This document shows, one piece after another, positions 6,888-13,501 of a stretch of DNA of 15,737 bases (positions are counted from its first letter, which is position 1; every line of letters begins with the position of its first letter). A program made the position numbers and the translations under genes. The notes below the pieces were generated by a model, which searched no databases, was not told the DNA's origin, and worked only from the letters and a program-made list of their open reading frames with translations. The stretch covers positions 1-15,737 of the forward strand of contig DHGW01000011.1 in assembly GCA_002402965.1 (NCBI GenBank). The letters run 5' to 3'. Origin of the DNA: Bacteroidales bacterium UBA4788. GTDB taxonomy: Bacteria > Bacteroidota > Bacteroidia > Bacteroidales > VadinHA17.

Positions 6888-7307
6888 TTACTCTGAAATA
6901 TTTTCAACTTCCTGTTTCCTGCTACCCAGCACAAGGGTTACATGGTTTGATCTCTTGCGGATACGGTAAGCCCTTCCCTGGGGGGCAGGCCGGATACGGC
7001 GCAGAATGCGGCCGCCGTCTACCTTTACCTCTTTCACGTAGAGGTTGCTGTCCTCAAGGCGTTGACCCTCGTTCTTGGCCTGCCAGTTGGCGATGGCCGA
7101 GAGGAGAAGCTTCTCCACCCTGCGTGATGCCTCCTGCTTGCTGAACTTGAGGATATCAAGAGCCCTGTTCACTTCCTGGTTCCGGATAAGATCGGTAACC
7201 AGCCTCATCTTGCGCGGGGAGGTCGGGACATTGCGAAGAACGGCCTGAGTCCTCTCTTTTACGGCTTCCTTCCTGACGCCTGCGCTTATTCTTTTTCTTG
7301 CACCCAT
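6888..7307 (-). CDS. rplV: 50S ribosomal protein L22 (uL22)
   Basis: Large-subunit protein whose long hairpin lines the peptide exit tunnel. The 139-residue product is longer than the 110 residues of E. coli because of an N-terminal extension (MGARKRISAGVRKEAVKERT), as is usual in Bacteroidota. The core starts at AVLRNVPTSPRKMRLVTDLI (about 22-41) and includes LLSAIANWQAKNEGQ. The tunnel hairpin carries GGRILRRIRPAPQGRAYRIR (about 98-117) and RKRSNHVTLVLG. No macrolide-resistance-type deletion is apparent in the hairpin. It is 34 bases after rpsS and 3 before rpsC. Confidence 0.98.
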   Translation of the reverse strand: MGARKRISAGVRKEAVKERTQAVLRNVPTSPRKMRLVTDLIRNQEVNRALDILKFSKQEASRRVEKLLLSAIANWQAKNEGQRLEDSNLYVKEVKVDGGRILRRIRPAPQGRAYRIRKRSNHVTLVLGSRKQEVENISE

Positions 7308-7341
7308 TTCTGATTCTTTTTCAGTTTTTATGGAAAATTAC

Positions 7342-7608
7342 CTATTTCTGTTTCCCACCATGACCGCGGAAGGTGCGGGTAGGGGCAAACTCACCCAGCT
7401 TATGACCAACCATGTTCTCGGTAATGTAAACAGGTATGAATTTGTTTCCGTTATGCACTGCCAGTGTGTGTCCCACGAAGTCGGGAGAAATAACTGATCT
7501 TCTTGACCAGGTCTTGATCACAGTTTTCTTTCCGCTATCATTCATTGTATCCACCTTTTTGCCCAGGTGGAGATCGATGAAGGGGCCTTTTTTAATGGAT
7601 CTGCTCAT
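7342..7608 (-). CDS. rpsS: 30S ribosomal protein S19 (uS19)
   Basis: Small-subunit head protein that pairs with S13 and contacts A-site tRNA and the intersubunit bridge. The 88-residue product starts MSRSIKKGPFIDLHLGKKVD and has the family pattern KTWSRRSVISPDFVGHTLAV (about 33-52), then HNGNKFIPVYITENMVGHKL and GEFAPTRTFRGHGG near the end. Length is normal. It follows rplB by 8 bases and precedes rplV by 34 bases. The upstream bases (AAAAAATAGTTGATACG) carry no Shine-Dalgarno. Confidence 0.98.
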   Translation of the reverse strand: MSRSIKKGPFIDLHLGKKVDTMNDSGKKTVIKTWSRRSVISPDFVGHTLAVHNGNKFIPVYITENMVGHKLGEFAPTRTFRGHGGKQK

Positions 7609-7616
7609 CGTATCAA

Positions 7617-8441
7617 CTATTTTTTCCTTCTTTCAATAATATGCTTGTTCGAATACTTGACCTTGCTCCTGGTCTTGAAACCTTTGGCGGGCATACCGCT
7701 GCGTGAGCGCGGGTGGCCTCCTGAGGCTCTTCCCTCACCACCACCCATGGGATGGTCAACCGGGTTCATTGCAACGCCCCTGGTCCTGGGCCTGCGGCCA
7801 AGCCAGCGCTTGCGGCCTGCCTTACCGGATATCTCCTGATTGTGGTCAGTGTTCGAAACGGTTCCTATTGTTGCGCGGCATGAGGTAAGCACCATCCTGG
7901 TCTCACCCGAGGGGAGCTTGATGATTGCATACTTGCCGTCACGGGCAGCCAGCTGTGCAAAAGTGCCTGCACTGCGGGCCATCGCTGCACCCCTGCCAGG
8001 CTTCAGCTCGATGTTGTGAATTATGGTACCGAGAGGAATGTCTTCAAGAAGGAGAGTGTTGCCAACCTCCGGCGCTGCCGTCTTTCCTGACATGAGCTCC
8101 TGGCCGACCTTCAGGCCGTTGGGGGCGATGATATAACGCTTCTCTCCGTCAGCATAGGTGAGAAGAGCAATACGTGCCGAACGGTTCGGATCGTATTCGA
8201 TCGATGTGACCTTCGCGGCAACGCCGTCCTTGGTCCTCTGGAAATCGATCACCCGGTACATCTTCTTGTGGCCGCCGCCAATGTACCTCATGGTCCGCCT
8301 GCCATCAACGTTCCTTCCCCCTGACTTCTTAAGCGGCGCGAGCAAGGATTTCTCCGGCGTGTCACGGGTAACCTCCTCAAAGGTACTCGCGATCTTATGT
8401 CTCTGACCTGGTGTTACAGGCTTGATCTTTCTGACTGCCAT
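7617..8441 (-). CDS. rplB: 50S ribosomal protein L2 (uL2)
   Basis: One of the most conserved ribosomal proteins, needed for subunit association and for peptidyl-transferase assembly. The 274-residue product matches the family throughout: SGGRNVDGRRTMRYIGGGHK near 41-60, YDPNRSARIALLTYADGEKR, GRGAAMARSAGTFAQLAARD and the C-terminal GRRPRTRGVAMNPVDHPMGG. The usual motif there is DHPHGGGEGR; the first histidine (residue 230, His229 in E. coli mature numbering) is kept, but the second is methionine at residue 232 (codon at 7746-7748). It is 6 bases after rplW and 8 before rpsS. No Shine-Dalgarno is present. Confidence 0.98.
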   Translation of the reverse strand: MAVRKIKPVTPGQRHKIASTFEEVTRDTPEKSLLAPLKKSGGRNVDGRRTMRYIGGGHKKMYRVIDFQRTKDGVAAKVTSIEYDPNRSARIALLTYADGEKRYIIAPNGLKVGQELMSGKTAAPEVGNTLLLEDIPLGTIIHNIELKPGRGAAMARSAGTFAQLAARDGKYAIIKLPSGETRMVLTSCRATIGTVSNTDHNQEISGKAGRKRWLGRRPRTRGVAMNPVDHPMGGGEGRASGGHPRSRSGMPAKGFKTRSKVKYSNKHIIERRKK

Positions 8442-8447
8442 AATATA

Positions 8448-8738
8448 TTAGATGTTGCTGTAAAAATCAATTGTCTCTCCTTTGGCGAGGGTGACAACAG
8501 CCTTCTTTGTTGCTGCTGCCCGGCCCTTCATCATACCTGATTTGGTATAGCGGGTCTTGGTCTTGCCACCGTAGTTGAGGGTGTTCACTGACTCAACGTT
8601 CACGCCGTAAAGTTCCTCCACTGCCTTCTTGATCTGCAGCTTGTTGGCCGTACGTACCACCAGGAAACCATACCTGTTGAAGGCTTCGCCCTGACTGGAC
8701 ATCTTTTCGGTCACTATGGGTTTAATCAATATTTCCAT
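8448..8738 (-). CDS. rplW: 50S ribosomal protein L23 (uL23)
   Basis: Protein at the exit of the peptide tunnel and the main docking site for trigger factor and the signal recognition particle. The 96-residue product begins MEILIKPIVTEKMSSQGEAF, with the conserved IKPIVTEK strand; the middle has NKLQIKKAVEELYGVNVESV (about 32-51), and the extended basic loop YGGKTKTRYTKSGMMKGRAA reaches into rRNA. Length fits. It begins 15 bases after rplD; that gap contains AGGAG 7 bases before the ATG, one of only two good Shine-Dalgarno sequences in the cluster. Confidence 0.98.
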   Translation of the reverse strand: MEILIKPIVTEKMSSQGEAFNRYGFLVVRTANKLQIKKAVEELYGVNVESVNTLNYGGKTKTRYTKSGMMKGRAAATKKAVVTLAKGETIDFYSNI

Positions 8739-8745
8739 AACTCTG

Positions 8746-8750
8746 CTCCT
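8746..8750 (-). promoter_or_regulatory. Shine-Dalgarno-like AGGAG before rplW
   Basis: Minus-strand sequence CCAGGAGCAGAGTTATG: AGGAG is followed by a 7-base spacer and the rplW start. It is a five-base match to the canonical Shine-Dalgarno in a cluster where most genes have none. It is shorter than the rplF site, so a chance match is more possible. Confidence 0.6.
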
Positions 8751-8753
8751 GGT

Positions 8754-9377
8754 TTATATAGTTGACTGTAAAACATCAACTGCGCTCTCCGTCAGCACTA
8801 GAGTTGAAGCTTTCATAATATTGTAAGTATTTAAATCACTGATAGTTACAACTTCAACTCCCTGCAAATTTCGAGATGACAAATATATGTTTTTATTTTG
8901 TTCCGGTAAAACAATGAGCGAATTTTTCTTGGCAAGGTTGAGGTTTGCGCTCATCCCGGCCATTTTTGAAGTCTTCGGAGCCTCCAGTGAGAAGTCTTCA
9001 AGGACTATGATTTTGTTCTCTCTGGCCTTGTATGAAAGGGCCGATTTTCTTGCCAGCTGTTTTACCTTTTTATTGAGCTTGAATCCGTAGAATCTGGGTC
9101 TGGGGCCGAAGATACGGCCGCCACCTCGGAATTCAGGGTTCTTGATGCTGCCGAAGCGTGCCGTTCCGGTGCCTTTCTGTCTCTTGAGCTTGCGTGTGCT
9201 GCCCGTGACCTCTGCGCGTTCCTTGGCTTTATGAGTTCCCTGCCTCTGGCCGGCCAGATACTGTTTGGTATCAAGGTAAATAGCGTGGTCATTGGGTTCA
9301 ATGCCGAAGATGGTTTCATCCAGGGTGACCTTTCTTCCGGTCTCTTTGCCTTCTATGTTAAATACTGCTATTTCCAT
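8754..9377 (-). CDS. rplD: 50S ribosomal protein L4 (uL4)
   Basis: Large-subunit protein whose loop lines the peptide tunnel; in E. coli it also represses the S10 operon. The 207-residue product begins MEIAVFNIEGKETGRKVTLD. The tunnel loop KLKRQKGTGTARFGSIKNPE and FRGGGRIFGPRPRFYGFKLN is conserved (about 66-105). A longer open frame extends upstream to 9542 but overlaps rplC and encodes nothing L4-like, so I chose the ATG at 9377, which overlaps the rplC stop by one base (TAATG). The last 160 or so coding bases (8761-8920) are about 35% G+C by hand count, clearly lower than the 5' half, although the encoded end (SDLNTYNIMKASTLVLTESA) is typical of L4. Confidence 0.97.
   Translation of the reverse strand: MEIAVFNIEGKETGRKVTLDETIFGIEPNDHAIYLDTKQYLAGQRQGTHKAKERAEVTGSTRKLKRQKGTGTARFGSIKNPEFRGGGRIFGPRPRFYGFKLNKKVKQLARKSALSYKARENKIIVLEDFSLEAPKTSKMAGMSANLNLAKKNSLIVLPEQNKNIYLSSRNLQGVEVVTISDLNTYNIMKASTLVLTESAVDVLQSTI
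8880..8887 (-). promoter_or_regulatory. Possible internal -7 promoter element inside rplD
   Basis: Minus-strand TATATTTG matches the Bacteroidota -7 consensus TAnnTTTG exactly. It lies in the A/T-rich end of rplD, about 140 bases upstream of rplW. A TTG (8912-8914) lies 24 bases further upstream, longer than the usual 19-21 spacing, so the -33 element is weak. About four such eight-base matches are expected by chance on one strand of this window. Low confidence. Confidence 0.25.
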
Positions 9378-9994
9378 TACTTTGTTATTATTACGTAACC
9401 ACCTTTGGGGCCGGGGACGGCTCCCTTGACAAGCAGCAGGTTTGATTCTGGCATGATCTTCACAATCCTGAGTTCTGTTTCCTGCTGTCTTCCTCCGGTC
9501 TGTCCTGCCATGCGCATGCCGGGCATGACTCTTGAAGGCCATGATGAGGCGCCCACTGAACCCGGGGCCCTGAGCCTGTTGTGCTGACCGTGGGTTGTTC
9601 CGCCAACGCCGCCGAAACCGTGACGCTTGATGACGCCCTGGAATCCCTTGCCTTTGGTCCAGCCTCTCACATCAAGAAATGTATCATCATTGAAGAGATC
9701 GACAGTGATGACGTCGCCTCTCTTGTATTTACCATCCTCAAATCCCGAGAACTCGGCAATTTTTCTCTTGGGGCCGGAGCCTGCCTGTTTGAAATGTCCT
9801 ATCTCAGCCTTATTGCTTGCCTTTTCCTTCTTATCGTCGAAACTAAGCTGCAAAGCCGCATAACCGTCAGTCTCCACAGTCTTGACCTGTGAAACAACAC
9901 ACGGGCCCACTTCCAGAACTGTGCATGGAATGCTCTTACCGTCCTCGTCGAAGACAGATGTCATTCCAACCTTTTTTCCTATTAATCCCTGCAT
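9377..9994 (-). CDS. rplC: 50S ribosomal protein L3 (uL3)
   Basis: Early-assembly large-subunit protein reaching toward the peptidyl-transferase centre. The 205-residue product begins MQGLIGKKVGMTSVFDEDGK and includes the signature stretch GWTKGKGFQGVIKRHGFGG (about 112-130) and GGTTHGQHNRLRAPGSVGAS, then MPGMRMAGQTGGRQQ. The glutamine in the GQ context that is methylated in E. coli L3 is retained. The protein ends in PGPKGGYVIITK. Its stop overlaps the rplD start by one base. It starts 20 bases after rpsJ; no Shine-Dalgarno. Confidence 0.98.
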   Translation of the reverse strand: MQGLIGKKVGMTSVFDEDGKSIPCTVLEVGPCVVSQVKTVETDGYAALQLSFDDKKEKASNKAEIGHFKQAGSGPKRKIAEFSGFEDGKYKRGDVITVDLFNDDTFLDVRGWTKGKGFQGVIKRHGFGGVGGTTHGQHNRLRAPGSVGASSWPSRVMPGMRMAGQTGGRQQETELRIVKIMPESNLLLVKGAVPGPKGGYVIITK

Positions 9995-10014
9995 AATTCA
10001 GTATTTTTCCGGTT

Positions 10015-10320
10015 TCACACTTTAATTTCCACTTCAACTCCGCTGGGCAGCTCAAGTTTCATCAGAGCATCGATGGTTTTGGGTGTTGAACTGTATATGT
10101 CAAGCAGGCGCTTGTACGATGACAGTTCGAACTGCTCTCTTGATTTCTTGTTGACGAACGGTGAACGGAGCACCGTATAGATTTTCTTATGGGTGGGCAA
10201 CGGTATGGGACCGCTGACAACTGCACCCGTCGATTTGACTGTCTTGACAATCTTCTCGGCCGACTTGTCGACCAGGTTGTGATCGTAAGACTTCAGTTTG
10301 ATGCGGATTTTCTGACTCAT
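10015..10320 (-). CDS. rpsJ: 30S ribosomal protein S10 (uS10, NusE)
   Basis: Small-subunit head protein that also serves as NusE, linking NusB and NusG to transcription antitermination and to transcription-translation coupling. The 101-residue product begins MSQKIRIKLKSYDHNLVDKS and contains the conserved GAVVSGPIPLPTHKKIYTVL (about 32-51) and SPFVNKKSREQFELSSYKRL (about 53-72), then LPSGVEVEIKV at the end. Length is normal. It starts 5 bases after the fusA stop, leaving no room for an E. coli-style S10 leader. Confidence 0.98.
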   Translation of the reverse strand: MSQKIRIKLKSYDHNLVDKSAEKIVKTVKSTGAVVSGPIPLPTHKKIYTVLRSPFVNKKSREQFELSSYKRLLDIYSSTPKTIDALMKLELPSGVEVEIKV

Positions 10321-10325
10321 CTCTT

Positions 10326-12428
10326 TTAAAGAATTTTTCCTGTTGTTACTTCAATAATTTTCTTCGCTAATTCTGCAGGCACCTCTTCAAAGTGCGAGAA
10401 CTCCATCGTAGATGTAGCCCTGCCGGAGGTAAGGGTACGCAGTACTGTAACGTATCCGAAGTTTTCTGCCAGAGGTACTTTTGCTTTAATTACCCTTGCA
10501 CCTGCTTTCGATTCCATACCTTCCACCTTGCCCCTGCGCTTGTTGAAGTCGCCCACGACGTCACCCACGTATTCTTCGGGGGTAACGACTTCGGCGTTCA
10601 TCACCGGCTCGAGCAGTACCGGGCGGCATTTTCCCGCCGCATGGCGGAAGGCCTGCCTGGCTGCTATCTCGAACGACAGCGAGTCAGAGTCAACGTTATG
10701 GTACGAACCGTCTTTGAGGATAACCTTTAGGCTGTCAAGCGGGAAGCCGGCCAGCGGGCCGTTCTGCATTGCCTCGCGGAATCCCTTTTCCACTGAAGGG
10801 ATAAATTCCCTGGGCACGTTGCCTCCCCTGATCTCATTCACGAAGGTCAGTCCGGGAACACCGTCGTCGGCAGGCATGATCTCCACGGTTATATCCGCGA
10901 ATTTACCCCTGCCGCCTGTCTGTTTCCTGAAGAGCTCCCTGTGCGTGTAGGATGTCGTGACGGCCTCCTTGTATGCCACCTGGGGTCTGCCCTGGTTGCA
11001 TTCAACACTGAACTCTCTCTTAAGACGGTCAATAAGAATTTCAAGATGCAGCTCACCCATGCCGCTTATGACTGTCTGTCCGCTGTCAGGATCGGTCTTC
11101 ACCCTGAAGGTGGGATCCTCCTCGGCCAGTTTGCCGAGTGCAGCGCCCAGACGGTCAATATCAGCCTGCGTCTTCGGCTCAATGGCAATCCAGATAACCG
11201 GTTCCGGAAACTCCATTGACTCGAGCACGATAGGCTTATTGATGGCACAGAGAGTGTCTCCTGTCTTAAGGTCCTTGAACCCGACGCCTGCACAGATGTC
11301 ACCTGCATAGACGGTTTCTATCGGATTCTGCTTGTTTGCATGCATCTGGAAGAGGCGGTTGATCCTCTCCCTCTTGCCGGTCCTGACGTTCAGCACTGTA
11401 TCGCCTCCGTTGAGTGTCCCTGAATAGACTCTCATGAAGACCAGTCTTCCCATGTACGGATCGGTAGCTATTTTAAAGGCGAGGGCAGCGAAGGGCTCAT
11501 CAATATCGGGATTGCGCGTTATCTCCTTCTCGTCGCGAGGATCATGGCCCTTCACGGACCCGACATCCATCGGCGAAGGGAGGTAGGCGATCACCCCGTT
11601 GAGGAGGCGCTGTACGCCCTTGTTTTTGAATGCGGCGCCGCAGAAGACCGGGACTATAACTCCCTCTACAGTCTCCCTGCGAAGCACTGACATGAGTTCA
11701 TCAGCAGTGATGCTCTCATGGTCATCGAGGTAACGCTCCAGGATGGAGTCATCCATCTCGGCGCATGCCTCAACCAGTTTCATCCTCCACTCAGCGGCCT
11801 CCTCCTGCATGAAATCAGGTATCGGCTTTATGGTGTAGTTCTGAAGCGGATCAGCGCCATCCTCAAAGATGATGGCATTCATCTCAATCAGGTCGATGAG
11901 TCCCGAGAAATTATCCTCTGAGCCGATAGGTATCTGGACAGGTACCGGGTGAGCCCCGAGCTTGTCAATCATCTGCTGCACCACACCGTGAAAGTCAGCG
12001 CCGGGACGGTCCATCTTGTTGACGAACGCGATGCGCGGCACACTGTATTTGTCGGCCTGACGCCATACGGTTTCGCTCTGCGGCTCAACGCCACCCACGG
12101 CACAGAAGACCGCCACGGCGCCGTCAAGCACGCGCAACGACCTCTCCACCTCGACTGTGAAGTCAACGTGACCCGGAGTGTCAATGAGGTTGATCTTGTA
12201 GAGCTGATCCCTGTATTTCCAGAAGGTGGTTGTGGCTGCCGAAGTGATTGTGATCCCTCTCTCCTGCTCCTGCACCATCCAGTCCATAGTGGCATTACCG
12301 GAATCGACTTCGCCGATGCGGTGTACACGGCCCGTGTAATAGAGGATGCGCTCGGAAGTGGTAGTCTTCCCGGCATCAATGTGGGCCATAATGCCAATAT
12401 TCCTGGTATATCTGAGATCGATGTTCAT
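10326..12428 (-). CDS. fusA: Elongation factor G (canonical)
   Basis: Translational GTPase that moves tRNAs and mRNA after peptide-bond formation and helps split ribosomes with RRF. With the ATG at 12428 the product is 700 residues. All G motifs are intact: AHIDAGKT (15-22), RGITI (57-61), DTPGH (83-87, with the catalytic His87) and NKMD (137-140). Later landmarks are EDPTFRVKTDPDSGQTVISG and GMGELHLEILIDRLKREF (domain III), KQTGGRGKFADITVEI and GSYHNVDSDSLSFE (domain IV tip), and GDVVGDFNKRRGKVEGM (domain V). A GTG at 12449 would add seven residues (MVNQQPK); I prefer the ATG because MNIDLRYTRNIGIM aligns with the usual EF-G start. It is 33 bases after rpsG (12 with the GTG) and 5 before rpsJ. 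No tuf gene follows. Confidence 0.97.
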   Translation of the reverse strand: MNIDLRYTRNIGIMAHIDAGKTTTSERILYYTGRVHRIGEVDSGNATMDWMVQEQERGITITSAATTTFWKYRDQLYKINLIDTPGHVDFTVEVERSLRVLDGAVAVFCAVGGVEPQSETVWRQADKYSVPRIAFVNKMDRPGADFHGVVQQMIDKLGAHPVPVQIPIGSEDNFSGLIDLIEMNAIIFEDGADPLQNYTIKPIPDFMQEEAAEWRMKLVEACAEMDDSILERYLDDHESITADELMSVLRRETVEGVIVPVFCGAAFKNKGVQRLLNGVIAYLPSPMDVGSVKGHDPRDEKEITRNPDIDEPFAALAFKIATDPYMGRLVFMRVYSGTLNGGDTVLNVRTGKRERINRLFQMHANKQNPIETVYAGDICAGVGFKDLKTGDTLCAINKPIVLESMEFPEPVIWIAIEPKTQADIDRLGAALGKLAEEDPTFRVKTDPDSGQTVISGMGELHLEILIDRLKREFSVECNQGRPQVAYKEAVTTSYTHRELFRKQTGGRGKFADITVEIMPADDGVPGLTFVNEIRGGNVPREFIPSVEKGFREAMQNGPLAGFPLDSLKVILKDGSYHNVDSDSLSFEIAARQAFRHAAGKCRPVLLEPVMNAEVVTPEEYVGDVVGDFNKRRGKVEGMESKAGARVIKAKVPLAENFGYVTVLRTLTSGRATSTMEFSHFEEVPAELAKKIIEVTTGKIL

Positions 12429-12461
12429 CTTGGGCTGCTGGTTAACCACGCGTCAGTCTGA

Positions 12462-12938
12462 TCAGAACCGGAAATGAGCGAAGGCCTTGTTGGCCTCTGC
12501 CATACGGTGAGTATCTTCCTTTTTCTTATAGGCTCCGCCCTCATTATTGTAGGCGGCCATCACCTCGGCGGCAAGCTTGTCAGCCATGCTCCGGCCGGTA
12601 CGCTTGCGTGCGAAGAGAATAAGGTTCTTCATGCTTATGCTCACCTTGCGGTCAGGGCGTATCTCGAGGGGTACCTGGAATGTGGCACCACCTACCCTGC
12701 GGCTTTTCACCTCAACATGCGGGGTGATATTGTCAAGTGCCTGTTTCCAGATCTCGAGCGGACTCTTCTCTGCATTCTTCATCTTGTCAGCCACTATGTC
12801 AAGTGAGTCGTAAAAAATCCTGAAGGCAACGGTCTTTTTACCATCGTACATCAGGTTATTGATGAAACGGGTAACGTACGGATCGTTGAATTTCGGGTCC
12901 GGTAAGAGGATCCTCTTCTTTGGTTTTGCCTTTCTCAT
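12462..12938 (-). CDS. rpsG: 30S ribosomal protein S7 (uS7)
   Basis: Head-assembly primary binding protein of the 30S subunit, close to the E and P sites; in E. coli it represses the str operon. The 158-residue product starts MRKAKPKKRILLPDPKFNDP and has the signature VTRFINNLMYDGKKTVAFRI (about 23-42), then VEVKSRRVGGATFQVPLEIR (about 76-95) and the C-terminal KKEDTHRMAEANKAFAHFRF. Length is standard. The gap to rpsL is 19 bases, too short for the long S7-binding intercistronic structure of E. coli. AGGA lies 8 bases before the ATG, a weak ribosome-binding match only. Confidence 0.98.
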   Translation of the reverse strand: MRKAKPKKRILLPDPKFNDPYVTRFINNLMYDGKKTVAFRIFYDSLDIVADKMKNAEKSPLEIWKQALDNITPHVEVKSRRVGGATFQVPLEIRPDRKVSISMKNLILFARKRTGRSMADKLAAEVMAAYNNEGGAYKKKEDTHRMAEANKAFAHFRF

Positions 12939-12957
12939 ATTGTGAATCCTTTAACTG

Positions 12958-13332
12958 TTACTTCTTTGGTCTTTTTGCTCCGTATTTTGACCGTCTCTGT
13001 CTGCGGCCATCAACACCGGATGTATCTAGAGCGCCACGGACCAGGTGGTAGCGGACGCCCGGAAGGTCTTTTACCCTGCCGCCCCTGATAAGTACTATGG
13101 AGTGCTCCTGCAGGTTGTGTCCTTCACCCGGGATATAGGCGTTGACCTCCTTCTGGTTGGTCAGCCTTACCCTGGCAACTTTTCTCATGGCTGAGTTAGG
13201 TTTCTTTGGCGTGGTAGTATATACGCGAACACATACTCCCCTGCGCTGCGGGCATGAGTCAAGAGCAGGTGCCTTACTCTTGTCTACCAGCTTCTTGCGG
13301 CCTTTTCTAACTAACTGCTGAATTGTTGGCAT
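12958..13332 (-). CDS. rpsL: 30S ribosomal protein S12 (uS12)
   Basis: Decoding-centre protein controlling translational accuracy, and first gene of the cluster. The 124-residue product begins MPTIQQLVRKGRKKLVDKSK, contains QRRGVCVRVYTTTPKKPNSA (about 29-48) and RGGRVKDLPGVRYHLVRG (83-100). Lys43 and Lys88 in this numbering, the usual sites of streptomycin-resistance changes, are both lysine, so the sequence gives no sign of target-based resistance. Asp89 in VKDLPG is the residue that RimO methylthiolates in E. coli. The intergenic region upstream must hold the main promoter of the cluster. The bases before the ATG are AATTAATTAAAAGAGAATT, with no real Shine-Dalgarno. Confidence 0.98.
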   Translation of the reverse strand: MPTIQQLVRKGRKKLVDKSKAPALDSCPQRRGVCVRVYTTTPKKPNSAMRKVARVRLTNQKEVNAYIPGEGHNLQEHSIVLIRGGRVKDLPGVRYHLVRGALDTSGVDGRRQRRSKYGAKRPKK

Positions 13333-13372
13333 AATTCTCTTTTAATTAATTTTCCTTTTTTATTCTCTTATG

Positions 13373-13407
13373 CAAAAAATCTGTTTCTCACTTACCACCG
13401 CGCAAAA
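13373..13407 (-). promoter_or_regulatory. Possible rpsL promoter, near-consensus
   Basis: On the minus strand TTTTG (13403-13407) is followed after 22 bases by ATTTTTTG (13373-13380). This resembles the Bacteroidota pattern TTTG, 19-21 bases, TAnnTTTG, but the TA of the -7 box reads AT and the spacing is slightly long. Transcription would start near 13365, giving a leader of about 30 bases. No exact TAnnTTTG was found on this strand in the intergenic region. Tentative. Confidence 0.3.
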
Positions 13408-13413
13408 GGCGCG
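13399..13413. other. Small G+C-rich hairpin
   Basis: CGCGC, loop AAAAG, GCGCG on the plus strand: a perfect five-base stem with a five-base loop, about 67-81 bases upstream of rpsL. On the minus strand a run of six T occurs only 18 bases after the stem, so it is not a classical terminator. It overlaps the possible -33 box, so it is either an early leader structure from a more distant promoter or coincidental. Confidence 0.35.
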
Positions 13414-13501
13414 AAGGGGCTCATATTATCCGTTGCACATTCCGGCCGTCATTACAGCGACAGGCCGCCTCCGCGCCCCGGATCAAAGTCTTCTGAAGAT
13501 G

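Noticed and set aside
8754..9542. A longer open frame extending L4 to 262 residues with an upstream start at 9542
   Set aside because: The extra 55 residues overlap rplC in another frame, have no L4 similarity, and the usual L4 start MEIAVFNIEG with a TAATG overlap is available at 9377.
11949..12461. 170-residue plus-strand open frame
   Set aside because: It is a shadow of the fusA GTPase domain on the opposite strand.
13399..13413. Hairpin read as an intrinsic terminator
   Set aside because: The T-run on the minus strand is 18 bases away from the stem and there is none adjacent on the plus strand.
13392..13452. Two tiny tandem minus-strand frames upstream of rpsL (MTAGMCNG at 13426-13452 and MSPFAPFARW at 13392-13424), resembling leader peptides
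   Set aside because: They are too short to test by eye, have no ribosome-binding site, no run of regulatory codons and no attached terminator; chance is the simplest reading.
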